Shown here: positions 45,801 to 53,778 of the stretch, in pieces
Layout of the letters: the number at the start of each line of letters is the position of its first letter
Numbering within the stretch: position 1 is the stretch's first letter
Origin: Castellaniella hirudinis
Lineage (GTDB): Bacteria > Pseudomonadota > Gammaproteobacteria > Burkholderiales > Burkholderiaceae_B
NCBI RefSeq assembly: GCF_042651965.1
Contig: NZ_JBHSDY010000007.1
Location: 124,001 to 188,000 of the forward strand
Direction: 5' to 3'
DNA: 64,000 bases
Position numbers and translations under genes: made by a program
The notes under the pieces: generated by a model
The model's database searches: none
Seen by the model: only the letters and a program-made list of their open reading frames with translations
Told to the model about the DNA's origin: nothing

Positions 45801-46600
45801 CTGCCGCTGTTGCTCAACTGCACGGTATCCGTGCCGTTGCCGCCCAGCATGCGCGTCGTGCCGGTGGGCGAAGCGTTGAGTTCCAGCAGGTCGTCGCCAT
45901 CGCCGAAATCCACGAAGCTCAAGCCGGAGAAGGTGCCGCCGTTGACGATGAATGCGTCATTGCCGCCACGAAGGCTGATGTAGCCGTTCGCCGAGGCAAG
46001 CGTCCCGGTGGACTGCAGGGTCAGCCTGTCCGCGCCGCCCTGGCCCGTCAACAGTGTATTGACGGTTGTATTCCGGAGCGTGCCGCTCAGGGTGATGTCC
46101 CAGCGCGGCTCGCCGGCGGCAAAGGCGCTGATGACATCTGTGGCGCTGACGAGTTCGCCGGCAATGTTGTAAGTGGTCAGGCTGCCGGGCGTGGTTGCAA
46201 TGAAGACAGGATAGGCAACAGCAACCGCCGCTGAGTTCTTGATGGACGCACCCGCAGCGACATTCACGACGTAGTTGTCCGGCCCGCCAATCCGGAAAAG
46301 CGGGTTGTTGAAACTCGAATACGTCAGGTCGGTCGTGCCATCGACGGTAATGGTGGGCGTGCTGACGCTGCCGCCGCCGGCATCGTACGGAAAGGCGGGC
46401 GCGGTGCTGCCGCTGACGGTGAAATTGCCATCGCCATGATCGATCACATCGGCATGGGCCGCACCCGCCAGCACCACCGACAACAGCATGGCGGAGGCAT
46501 TTTTTGCACGACCGCCTTTACCGCAACCGCCGGCCATTTCGGAAACAACCTGCCATACGCCAAGGGTTCGATTGAAGATCACGCGAAAAACACGGTTCAT
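42818..46600 (-). CDS. Autotransporter (type Va) with ESPR signal and tandem repeats
   Basis: A 1260-residue outer-membrane autotransporter. It begins with an extended signal peptide region (MNRVFRVIFNRTLGVW) and a hydrophobic core cleaved near AHA|DVID. The passenger is a predicted beta-helix. It contains PATR-type segments (GSGDLTKTGLGVLALAGDSS and GSLFKSGAGAWMLTGDSS), a block of ~21-residue repeats (residues ~370-534) and a region from about 610. The C-terminal beta-barrel (about 985-1260) ends with a terminal Phe in ADFNVRF. Probable roles are adhesion, aggregation or biofilm, unproven here. The start at 46600 was chosen because the ESPR begins there. Confidence 0.95.
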   Translation of the reverse strand: MNRVFRVIFNRTLGVWQVVSEMAGGCGKGGRAKNASAMLLSVVLAGAAHADVIDHGDGNFTVSGSTAPAFPYDAGGGSVSTPTITVDGTTDLTYSSFNNPLFRIGGPDNYVVNVAAGASIKNSAAVAVAYPVFIATTPGSLTTYNIAGELVSATDVISAFAAGEPRWDITLSGTLRNTTVNTLLTGQGGADRLTLQSTGTLASANGYISLRGGNDAFIVNGGTFSGLSFVDFGDGDDLLELNASPTGTTRMLGGNGTDTVQLSNSGSFSLTALESGWEHLVMNGTAWTLSGSTANTFSGGVALNSGALTLDITDGNTTTIAGGLSGSGDLTKTGLGVLALAGDSSAFDGTARLQAGTLVLDGILRGTIEAYGDSVLDAAVADAIGGFTQQSFNDNSTLNAKADGAISGGLQEFWGTSRLNAGATDAIVGGMQVFNDNSVLNASAARAIADSSQEFNDDSILNATANGAIGGGWQDFYGNSTLNASAVNAIADGEQYFEGTSRLNAQSAHAISGGMQTFYEASTLNVLATNALAETTDIRFVKMGGSPSSGILRLNGFSTTIGRITSLGGSAGLITNDGVTDSILSVDSSAGASSFSGIIQDGSGAGTLGLALSAGNLTLSGTNTYTGGTTVNGGRLVAGSAGGFVDHTAYVVNGGTLDLAGHHLTMSSLSGTGGTVALGGAALTIDQAGGGSFGGALSGPGSLFKSGAGAWMLTGDSSAFTGTTTVNGGTLSVNGALGGSMTTTAGSVLGGTGTIGSAGSLLWIGPGAVHAPGNSIGVQHIAGDYANHGMLRIEATPTAADQIVVGGAVDITGATLDLVLSPTDPSGWTALAGPFTIIDKQSVGAVTGRFNPITQNLLFLDTLINYAGGDGNDVTLQLMRNNLDFAQVGDTRNQSAAARGIESLGSTSAIWRSVALATDPAATRQAFDQLSGEVHASARTTLIEDSRFLRQAVNDRLLAAFDRTGAGADPVVTYADGRPTPVSADSDRPVFWGRGFGAWDRTGSDGNAASLSRKTNGFFVGADASVSRHGRVGVIAGISSTHFNAQDRLSSGSDDNYHLGLYGGTAWGNLALRAGAAYTLHDLSTHRSIALPGLADRLKGDYTAHTTQVFSELGYQIQAGRIALEPFGSLAHVNVRTDGFTEQGGAAALTGDSGRTRATFSTVGLRASTHVDLNGATVTAKGTIGWRHALGDRTPDAAMRFAGGDAFTISGAPIGRDTAVIGAGLDYALSPNATLGIAYDGQFGSGVSGQSVRADFNVRF
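44999..45493 (-). repeat. Tandem ~21-residue repeats in the autotransporter passenger
   Basis: Seven full units and one partial unit of 20-22 residues with pattern S-x-LNA-x-A-x-x-AI-x-x-x-x-Q-x-F. Units begin GDSVLDA, NDNSTLNA, GTSRLNA, NDNSVLNA, NDDSILNA, GNSTLNA, GTSRLNA and ASTLNV. They resemble the ~19-residue AIDA-I adhesin repeats but are not identical. Units have diverged at DNA level, so recent slippage is not obvious. Confidence 0.85.
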
Positions 46601-46872
46601 AAGTACGGCTCTGCCATTCACCGGCCTCGATTCGCACCCATGGGGCGAATGCGGGCAACATAGGATCCTCAAAATTTTTGCATGGCGAGATGGGCTCACC
46701 GGAGGCTATCTCTGGCGCGGGCGTCCCGGCTCTGGTGAATACGTTCCACTTTTGCCCTTCACAACATCGGCCATGCCCGCCGCAACCCTGCGCGAATCCA
46801 GTTCACTGCGCACCGTTAAACCTTAAAATGGCGCGATCCGCCCCCGCCGGGGCGCCCACACGAGAGGTCCGG

Positions 46873-47487
46873 ATGTTCCGACGTTACCTGAACCTGGCTG
46901 CGCTGGCGGCCCTGACGCTGCTGCTTTCGGGCTGCGGCTACAACGAGATCCAGAGCCAGGACGAGCAGGTCAAGGCGGCCTGGTCCCAGGTCCTGAATCA
47001 GTACGAACGCCGCGCCGATCTGGTGCCCAAGCTGGTGTCCTCGGTCAACGCCTACATGGTCAACGAACGCACTGTGCTGCAGCAGGTCACGGACGCGCGC
47101 TCACGCGTCGGCCAGATCCGCGTCAGCGCCGACGACCTGGACGACCCCGCCCTGATGGCCCGCTTCGAACAGGCGCAAGGCGCCCTGTCCTCCAGCCTGT
47201 CGCGCCTGCTGGCGGTCTCGGAAAACTATCCGCAACTCAAGAGCGACGGCCTGTTCCGCGACCTGATGACGCAGCTCGAAGGCACGGAAAACCGCATCAC
47301 GGTGGCGCGCGAACGCTACGTCGGCGCGGTGCAGACCTATAACCTGACGGTCCGCCAGTTCCCCACGCTGATCACGGCCCGCATCTTCGGCTACCAGCCC
47401 AAGGCGCAGTACGGCCTGGACAAGGCCGACGCCGTCATGCGCGACCCCGAAGTGAAGTTCGACCTGCCCCAGGGACAAGGGAAATGA
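46873..47487 (+). CDS. LemA family lipoprotein
   Basis: A 204-residue LemA-family protein with a lipoprotein signal (lipobox LLLSGCG, Cys near residue 21), so it is probably anchored in the membrane facing the periplasm. The family segment VKAAWSQVLNQYERRADLVPKLV and the coiled-coil-like helices are clear. LemA function is unknown. Its stop overlaps the TPM gene start (AATGATGA), a pairing seen in many bacteria. The start at 46873 was chosen because the lipoprotein signal begins there. Confidence 0.92.
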   Translation: MFRRYLNLAALAALTLLLSGCGYNEIQSQDEQVKAAWSQVLNQYERRADLVPKLVSSVNAYMVNERTVLQQVTDARSRVGQIRVSADDLDDPALMARFEQAQGALSSSLSRLLAVSENYPQLKSDGLFRDLMTQLEGTENRITVARERYVGAVQTYNLTVRQFPTLITARIFGYQPKAQYGLDKADAVMRDPEVKFDLPQGQGK

Positions 47488-48542
47488 TGAGCACGCAGGG
47501 CCGCCCCAAGTGCGAATTCCCCCCTGGGGGGACGGCGCGTCGCGCCAAGGGAGCGACCCTGCGCCGCCTGCTGGCCCACGGCCTGCTGGCGCTGGGCCTG
47601 AGCGTGAGCCTGGGCATGGCGCCCGCCGTCTCATCGGCCCAGTCCGCGCCCGCGCCAGCCGCGCAGGCCACGCGCGCCGCTGCGCCGGACGCGGGCGGCC
47701 TCCTCGCCGTCCCGGCCTGGACCGGACCGGTGATGGACCGGGCCGGTGCGCTGACGCCGGAGCAGATCCGGACGCTGACGAGCCAGGTCAAGGCGCTGGA
47801 AAAAGCGCACGGCTCGCAACTCTTTGTGCTGCTGGTGCCCTCCACGGGCAGTGAATCCATCGAGCAATATGCACGCCGTGTGTTCGACCAATGGGCCGTG
47901 GGGCGCAAAGGCATCGATGACGGCGCCATGCTGCTGGTGGCCGTGCAAGACCGCCGCCTGCGCATCGAGGTCGGCTATGGGCTCGAAGGCGCGGTCACGG
48001 ACGTGGACGCCGGGCGGATCATCCGCGAATGGATCACGCCGCATTTCGCCGAAGGCAAGATCTACGACGGGGTGGAAGCGGGGGTTTCCGCCCTGTCGGA
48101 CCTGATTTCGGGCGAACCCCTGCCGCCGCCGAAATCCTCCGACGATGACGACGTGCTCGACGAGCGCGTGATGTTCCTGCCCCTGACGTTCTTCGCCCTG
48201 GTGATGACGCCGCCCATCGGCGCCCTGCTGATGGGCGGCTTCGTGTTCGTGCTGACCGAAAGCCTGCTGTGGACCGTGATCGGCGCGCTGGCCGGGCTGG
48301 CGCTGGGCATTCTGGGCCGCGTCCTGCACATCCCCGATCGGCTCGCAAGTGGGCGCGGCGGCCGAGGGGGCCGTGGCGGCAGGGGCGGAGGCGGCGGATT
48401 CGGTGGCGGCTTTGGCGGCGGCGGGGGCGGCTTCGGAGGTGGCGGCTTTGGCGGAGGCGGCGGTTCCTCGGGCGGCGGTTCCTCGGGCGGCGGCGGAGGG
48501 GGCGGACGCGGCGGCGGCGGCGGCGCGTCCGGCAGTTGGTGA
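47484..48542 (+). CDS. TPM domain (YgcG-like) membrane protein with Gly-rich tail
   Basis: A 352-residue protein. A short basic N-terminus and signal-like hydrophobic segment (about 33-50) precede a TPM domain (LFVLLVPSTGSESIEQYARR, DDGAMLLVAVQDRRLRIEVG). Two hydrophobic segments follow (about 225-280), then a glycine-rich tail of ~70 residues. TPM domains are associated with phosphatase-like or photosystem repair activity in some cases; here function is unknown. It is coupled to the LemA gene by overlapping start and stop. Two adjacent ATGs exist at 47484 and 47487. Confidence 0.9.
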   Translation: MMSTQGRPKCEFPPGGTARRAKGATLRRLLAHGLLALGLSVSLGMAPAVSSAQSAPAPAAQATRAAAPDAGGLLAVPAWTGPVMDRAGALTPEQIRTLTSQVKALEKAHGSQLFVLLVPSTGSESIEQYARRVFDQWAVGRKGIDDGAMLLVAVQDRRLRIEVGYGLEGAVTDVDAGRIIREWITPHFAEGKIYDGVEAGVSALSDLISGEPLPPPKSSDDDDVLDERVMFLPLTFFALVMTPPIGALLMGGFVFVLTESLLWTVIGALAGLALGILGRVLHIPDRLASGRGGRGGRGGRGGGGGFGGGFGGGGGGFGGGGFGGGGGSSGGGSSGGGGGGGRGGGGGASGSW

Positions 48543-48597
48543 TTGACGCGGGTCATCGACAAGCACCCGCCCGCCAAGGCTGAAAAACCTACCGCAA

Positions 48598-50103
48598 CTA
48601 CAGCGCGGCGAACAGCGCCTGGGCCATGGCGCCGACCAGGGCCTCGCGCCGGGCGTCGGGCACTGGGTCCTCGCCGATCGAGGACCAGTCCGGGTGGCCG
48701 CGCGCCTCGTCCAGCATGCGCTGCACGTCCGGCGGCAAACGCCGCAGAGGCTCTGGCAGAGCGTCGGACGCCGGGGGCGTGCCCTCGGGCGCGTCCTGGC
48801 CCTCGGTCTCCGTCACAGCGGTCTCCGCCGCAGGTTCGGCCGGCAAGGCCGGCTCCGGCGGCGCCATCCGCGCCAGCAGATCACCGTCGATGGGCCGCAT
48901 GGCGGCATGCCCCCGGCACTCCAGCGCCCGCACCAGCGCCAACTGGCGCAACCCCAGCAGATGCAGCACCGGATCGTCCACCGTCATTTCCGTATTGCCC
49001 GCCAGGCGGCCCACCAGGCGCTTGCCCCACTGGCTGGCGCCCTGCCAGGCGCCGCCGATGGCGGCCCCCAGCAACGCAGCGGCCCCCAGACTCAGGCCCC
49101 CGGTCAGCACGTCGATGGTGGCGCCGGCCATGGCGCCGGTGGCCATGCCCTTGCCGACCTGGATACCGAAGGTGCGCAGCGCCTGGGGATTGAACAGGTC
49201 CATGCCCCAGCGCTCGCCTTCCAGCGGCAGGGGGTGATGGGGAAAGGTCATCTTGCTGAAGCGATAGCGTTTCAGCAGCGCATGCACGCAGTCCTGCTCC
49301 CGGTCTCGGGTGCGCTTGCGCAGCCCCAGGGTGATGGCGGCCATGTCGGTCGGGTCCTGGGAGCAAGGGAGCCGCAGGGCGGCCGCGTCCACCAGCAATT
49401 CGGCGATCAGGCGCGTGGCGTCCTGCAGGCGGCGCAGGCGCTGCTGGCCCAGGTCGGTGCGCAGGGTCTGCAGGGCCGCCGCGTGATGGTCCAGCATCAG
49501 GGCCAGACGATCCAATAGTTGGCCCTCGCCGTCCAGCGCGGGCGCCACCGTGTCGAAATCCACCGTGGCGTGCAATCCCAGGCGGGCCAGCGCGTCGCGC
49601 CAGGCCGCCGTGTCCGACAGCGTCGCGCGGGTGAAGTTCAGCACCGGCAGGATGGGGCGGCCGCAGGCGGCCAGCAGCATCAGTTCGTCGCGGTGCTTGG
49701 GCAGGACCGGATCGCGGGTGTCGATGACGTACAGGGCCGCGTCGGTCTCCAGCACCGTCGCCAGAACCCGGCATTCCTGCTCGAAACGGCCGGCCGATTC
49801 AGGGCTGTCGAGCAGCATGCGGATACGATCCGGGCCGTCATGCCGTTCCTGGGGCGGGGACAACTGATCCAGGTAGTCCAGGACGCCCATGGCGTCCTCC
49901 AGGCCCGGCGTGTCGCGCAGCACCAGGATGGCCTGCCCGGTCTCGGTCAGCAGTTGCGCGCTTTCGACGTGGCGGGTGGTGCCGGGGCGGTCCGCGACCT
50001 CGCCAAAGTATTCGTCGCGCAGCAACGTGCGCAGCAGCGAGGTCTTGCCGGTATTGGTATGGCCGACGACCGCCAGGTCGATGGGGTTCGAAGCGTCAGT
50101 CAT
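48598..50103 (-). CDS. GTPase domain protein with DUF3482
   Basis: A 501-residue P-loop GTPase-like protein. G1 is VGHTNTGKTSLLRTLL, a switch-like RPGTTRHVE follows, and G3 is RDTPGLEDA. The canonical NKxD of G4 is not visible (the region reads PVLNFTRA), so nucleotide specificity is unclear. The C-terminal half is DUF3482, with a glycine-rich hydrophobic stretch (MATGAMAGATIDVLTGG) suggesting membrane association. It overlaps the DUF2868 gene by 8 nt, a conserved betaproteobacterial pairing of unknown function. Confidence 0.88.
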   Translation of the reverse strand: MTDASNPIDLAVVGHTNTGKTSLLRTLLRDEYFGEVADRPGTTRHVESAQLLTETGQAILVLRDTPGLEDAMGVLDYLDQLSPPQERHDGPDRIRMLLDSPESAGRFEQECRVLATVLETDAALYVIDTRDPVLPKHRDELMLLAACGRPILPVLNFTRATLSDTAAWRDALARLGLHATVDFDTVAPALDGEGQLLDRLALMLDHHAAALQTLRTDLGQQRLRRLQDATRLIAELLVDAAALRLPCSQDPTDMAAITLGLRKRTRDREQDCVHALLKRYRFSKMTFPHHPLPLEGERWGMDLFNPQALRTFGIQVGKGMATGAMAGATIDVLTGGLSLGAAALLGAAIGGAWQGASQWGKRLVGRLAGNTEMTVDDPVLHLLGLRQLALVRALECRGHAAMRPIDGDLLARMAPPEPALPAEPAAETAVTETEGQDAPEGTPPASDALPEPLRRLPPDVQRMLDEARGHPDWSSIGEDPVPDARREALVGAMAQALFAAL

Positions 50104-51490
50104 GGCGGAGGATTCCGATGTGTTCGAGCCAGCCGTCCAGGCTGGGGATCCGGGCGACGGCCTGTTGCGACAGAATGTCCTGCCAGGCCTGCAAACGGGG
50201 CGGCGTGCCGCCCAGGCACAGGGCGCGCAGGTCAGGGCAGGACCGGCGCAGTTCGTCCAGCCAGGCGGCGGCGCCCCGATCCGGCGTCAGACGCGCGTCG
50301 CAGACGAACAGCAGATGCGCGGGCGGCGCGCCCAGCAGCGCGCGGATGCGGGCGCGGTCCGCGCGGCTGTCGCAGCGGCCCAGGTCCACGACATCGGCCG
50401 GCAGTCCTTCCAGAGGCCAGGCCAGATCAGGCCCCAATTCGTAAGCCAGGACCGCCGCCCGGCCGTCGACCGCGACGACCGGCGCGACGGGTCCGGCCGC
50501 GCCGCCGGGCGCGGGCGCGGGCCGGTCGATGCCCAGATTGGCATGGGTGGGCAGCAGGCGTTCGCGCAGGTCCAGCCAGCCCGGCAGGCCCGGATCGACG
50601 GTCAGCCCGGCCAGGCGTTGCCGCAGGTGCACCACGCAGGCGAACAGGGCCAGCAGCCTGGGCAGCAGCCCCCAGACGACGACGCAGCCGATCAGCCACA
50701 GGGACCAGTCGGCCTGGACGCCGGCGGCCAGCGGCTGCGGCCCCAGGCTGGCGGCGATCTGGGCGTCGCCCGGCGCCGGAAAGCCCAGCAGCCCGGGCAG
50801 AGCGCCCAGCGCCCGGGTCGCGCCGACAAAGGCGTCCGGCGACAACAGCGTGGTTTCCCAATGGAAGGTGTAGCGGCGCGCGCTCAGGAGCAGGAGCAGC
50901 GTGGGCAACGCCCCCAGAAAGGCGGCCGTCCAGGCCCCGTGGCTGATCAGCCCGATGGCGGTCTTCCAGGCCCGCGCCCGGCCCAGCAAAGACAGGAAGG
51001 CCTGGGCCGCCAGGGCGGCGTCCGGCCCCCGGACCAGCCGCCGCGTCAGCCAGAGCCACAGACGCGACAAGGCAGTCGAGTCGGGCAGGCCCGGCAGCCA
51101 ACTGGCCAGCCAGATCAGGAAAGTGAGCGCATGCAGGCCCAGCAGCCCCAGCAAGGCCAGCGCCAGATTGACCTGTCCCTGGCCCAGCACGGCGGCGGCC
51201 GTGCCGATGCCCGCCAGACAGGCGCACAGCCACAGAGCGGCCAGCGCCCAGCGGGCGCCGATGGACCATTGAACCAGACGGTCATGCAATTCGCCGTGTT
51301 CGGCCAGCCAGGCGGCGCGCGCCAGGATGCGGTCCTGGAGATCCGCCGGCAGGCGCAGGGCGGCCTGGCAGGCGGCACGGTCTTCCAGCGGCCCCCAGTG
51401 CGCTTCCCGCAGGCGCACGGCCTCGGCCTGCCAGTGCTGGAGCAACGGGCCGGCGGCAGGGCTTGCAGAGGATGGCGGACGATTCCACAT
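50096..51490 (-). CDS. DUF2868 membrane protein
   Basis: A 464-residue membrane protein of the DUF2868 family. Hydrophobic segments lie near residues 65-115, 160-200 and 240-270, and a soluble C-terminal ~130 residues with DCSR-type loops (VDLGRCDSRADRARIRALLG) follow. Function is unknown. It is encoded just upstream of and overlapping the DUF3482 GTPase gene, so the two probably act together as a membrane protein plus GTPase. The start at 51490 was chosen over an upstream in-frame codon since the extension lacks similarity. Confidence 0.85.
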   Translation of the reverse strand: MWNRPPSSASPAAGPLLQHWQAEAVRLREAHWGPLEDRAACQAALRLPADLQDRILARAAWLAEHGELHDRLVQWSIGARWALAALWLCACLAGIGTAAAVLGQGQVNLALALLGLLGLHALTFLIWLASWLPGLPDSTALSRLWLWLTRRLVRGPDAALAAQAFLSLLGRARAWKTAIGLISHGAWTAAFLGALPTLLLLLSARRYTFHWETTLLSPDAFVGATRALGALPGLLGFPAPGDAQIAASLGPQPLAAGVQADWSLWLIGCVVVWGLLPRLLALFACVVHLRQRLAGLTVDPGLPGWLDLRERLLPTHANLGIDRPAPAPGGAAGPVAPVVAVDGRAAVLAYELGPDLAWPLEGLPADVVDLGRCDSRADRARIRALLGAPPAHLLFVCDARLTPDRGAAAWLDELRRSCPDLRALCLGGTPPRLQAWQDILSQQAVARIPSLDGWLEHIGILRHD

Positions 51491-51562
51491 GGGGAAACGG
51501 GCGGCTGAAAACAGGATGATACCGAGTTTTACCGGACCCGGGCACACCGGTGCAGAGGGGCC

Positions 51563-52903
51563 TCAACCTCGCGCCTTGCGCATGCTGGCCGGCGGCACCC
51601 CCATGGCTTCGCGGTACTTGGCCACGGTACGCCGGGCAATCACCACGTCCTGATCGGCCAGCAGTTGCGCCAGCCGCATGTCGGACAGGGGTTTGCCGGC
51701 CGGCTCCGATGCCAGCATCGCGCGCATCAGCGCCTGCACCGCCAGCGCCGAGGTCTCCTCGCCCGAGCGGGTCTGCACCACCGTGCCGAAAAAGAATTTC
51801 AGTTCGTGCACGCCCCAAGGGGTCTGCGCGTACTTCAGGCGCGTGGCGCGCGAAATCGTCGACTCATGCAGGTCCAGCGCCTGGGCGACCTCGCGCAGCG
51901 TCAGCGGCCGCAGCGCCCCGACGCCGGATTCCAGGAAGGCCTGCTGGTGCTGCGCGATGATTTCCGCCACTCGCAGGATCGTCTGACGACGCTGGTCCAG
52001 ATTGTGGATCAGGCTGCGCGCCTGACGCACCCGATCCCGCAGATCAGGCGACAGGTCCTGCCCCGCCAGGCCGTCCGCCAGTTCGGGATTCAAGCGCACG
52101 CGGGGTTCGACGGCGGGATTGAGGCTGACCCGCCAGCCGTCTGCCGCGCGGTGGAACAGCACGTCGGGCACCACATAATGGATGGGGTCGGTCTGCCAGG
52201 CGCCTGCCGGACGGGGGTCCAGGCAGCGCAAGGCCCGATGGGCGGCGTCCAGCAGCGCGCGGTCGCAAGCCAGCGTCTCGCACAAGCGCCCCCAGCGGCC
52301 CGCGCCCAGGTCCTCCAGATGGTCCGTCAGCCGCAAGGCGCAGGCCAGCACGTCTGCGGGCCATTCGTCGGCGCGCGCCCGCAGTTGCAGCCGCAGGCAT
52401 TCGGGCAAGTCGCGCGCGCCCACCCCGGCGGGATCAAAGGACTGCAACAGGCGCAGCGCCGTGCGCCATTCATCGTCCTCGACTTCCAGTTCCGGCGGCA
52501 GGCCGGCGGTCAATGCCGCCGGCTCGAATTCCAGGTAGCCGCGCTCGTCCAGTTCGCCCATCAGCCGGATCACCAGCAGGCAGTCGCGCTCCGTCGCACG
52601 GGTGGCGTGCAACTGTTGCAGCAGATGGTCGATCAGGCTGAGCGGCTGGCCCGGCTCGGGCAGATCGTCGGGCAAGGCGGCGCGCGCGGGCTGCGACCAC
52701 AGACGGTCCAGCCGCTCGGCCTGGGCCGCCGATTCCGGTTCCGGTTCGACGACTTCGAGCAGCGGGTTATCGGCCAGCGCCTGGGCGATCTCCTGATCCA
52801 GCTCCTGGGACGAGCATTGCAACAGGGCCAGCGCCTGGCGCAACTGCGGCGTCAGCGTCAGGTGCTGATGCTGGCCCAGTTCCAGGGAGGGTTGCGCGCG
52901 CAT
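51563..52903 (-). CDS. rpoN: RNA polymerase sigma-54 factor
   Basis: Sigma-54 (446 residues) directs RNA polymerase to -24/-12 promoters activated by enhancer-binding proteins. Region I is glutamine/leucine-rich (LELGQHQHLTLTPQLRQALALLQ). The core-binding and DNA-binding regions follow, and the RpoN box is present as ARRTVAKYREAM near the C-terminus. It is somewhat shorter than the typical 475-500 residues. The ATG at 52903 is chosen over an in-frame TTG two codons earlier. It lacks the lptB/hpf/ptsN neighbours usual for rpoN and sits divergent from a small membrane protein. Confidence 0.94.
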   Translation of the reverse strand: MRAQPSLELGQHQHLTLTPQLRQALALLQCSSQELDQEIAQALADNPLLEVVEPEPESAAQAERLDRLWSQPARAALPDDLPEPGQPLSLIDHLLQQLHATRATERDCLLVIRLMGELDERGYLEFEPAALTAGLPPELEVEDDEWRTALRLLQSFDPAGVGARDLPECLRLQLRARADEWPADVLACALRLTDHLEDLGAGRWGRLCETLACDRALLDAAHRALRCLDPRPAGAWQTDPIHYVVPDVLFHRAADGWRVSLNPAVEPRVRLNPELADGLAGQDLSPDLRDRVRQARSLIHNLDQRRQTILRVAEIIAQHQQAFLESGVGALRPLTLREVAQALDLHESTISRATRLKYAQTPWGVHELKFFFGTVVQTRSGEETSALAVQALMRAMLASEPAGKPLSDMRLAQLLADQDVVIARRTVAKYREAMGVPPASMRKARG

Positions 52904-52929
52904 GTTCAATCTAGGGCCTGTTCAATCTA
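52903..52929. promoter_or_regulatory. Direct repeat between rpoN and divergent gene
   Basis: TGTTCAATCTA occurs twice, at 52903-52913 and 52919-52929, 16 bp apart, filling most of the 36-bp gap between the two start codons. The spacing and location suit a regulator binding region or a recent small duplication. No regulator is adjacent. Confidence 0.5.
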
Positions 52930-52939
52930 AAATACGGTC

Positions 52940-53482
52940 ATGAACCCAGAACGAAACGAATCTTCCAGCCGTCGGGACCACGCCTTGCTGCGCAGGATCC
53001 TGCTCAAGCTCACCGCCACGTCCAGGATCCTGTCGGCCGCGCTGGTCGTGGTGGTCGTCCTGATCTGGTATGACGCGCTGAACCGGCTGCTGGCGTTCGG
53101 CAACGGCATTGATTATGCCGGAAACCGCATCATGGGGGCGGAAGCCACCGCCCTGCTGCAGCGCTACAACCCCTACTTCTGGGGCGCGCTGGTCACGCTC
53201 TGCTCTCTATTGCTGGCCTACCTGACGTGGCTGGCCGTGCGCGCGATCCTGGCGCGCGCGCGCCTGCGGCCCGTCGATCCCGCCTCGTTCCAGCAACTGG
53301 CCGACCAGTTGTCCAAGCCCTCGCTGGACGTGCTGCTGTGGGCCTGGCAGACCCGCGACGAGCCCCTGCGCGTGGGTGACCTGATGCAAACCCGGGACGA
53401 ACTGGCCGCCGGCCGCGCCGCCCGCCTCCACCGCGCAGCCGAACAGCTCGCCGTCCTGGAAAACGCCCGCCGGCGACAGTGA
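52940..53482 (+). CDS. Hypothetical membrane protein
   Basis: I do not recognise this 180-residue protein. Two hydrophobic segments are evident (about 32-50, ILSAALVVVVVLIW, and about 80-100, ALVTLCSLLLAYLTWL). A cytoplasmic C-terminal region rich in Arg, Ala and Leu follows (QQLADQLSKPSLDVLLWAWQ). It is divergent from rpoN with only 36 nt between. Codon use fits the surroundings. Function unknown. Confidence 0.75.
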   Translation: MNPERNESSSRRDHALLRRILLKLTATSRILSAALVVVVVLIWYDALNRLLAFGNGIDYAGNRIMGAEATALLQRYNPYFWGALVTLCSLLLAYLTWLAVRAILARARLRPVDPASFQQLADQLSKPSLDVLLWAWQTRDEPLRVGDLMQTRDELAAGRAARLHRAAEQLAVLENARRRQ

Positions 53483-53610
53483 CGCGCCCCGCGCGGTATG
53501 TCCACCCGGGTTCGACCGTTGCCGCGCCAGGCGATCGCGTCACCGCGTGCGAGCTGCCCGGCGCCCCTCTCCCAAACCTCCGCCTCGCGCGCCGTTTTCT
53601 TGCGTCATAT

Positions 53611-53670
53611 CAATTGCATATAAGAATTATTATCATAATCATTGATTGATGCAATTGCATTCTCTATAGT
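53611..53670 (+). promoter_or_regulatory. Iron-regulated promoter region of the TonB receptor
   Basis: TTGATT (53642-53647), a 17-nt spacer and TATAGT (53665-53670) form a promoter. A Fur-box-like 19-mer (53628-53646) matches the consensus at 13 of 19 positions and overlaps the -35. CAATTGCAT occurs at 53611-53619 and 53652-53660; the second copy lies in the perfect palindrome ATGCAATTGCAT (53649-53660), hinting at a second regulator. Confidence 0.65.
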
Positions 53671-53778
53671 GTGGCTCGCCATCCGGACGACCTGCGCCGT
53701 CCGGTTTCCTCATTTCCGCCAAGAGCCATGAGCACACCCTGCCCGCCCTGTCATTGATTCACACAGGGAACCTACAAA

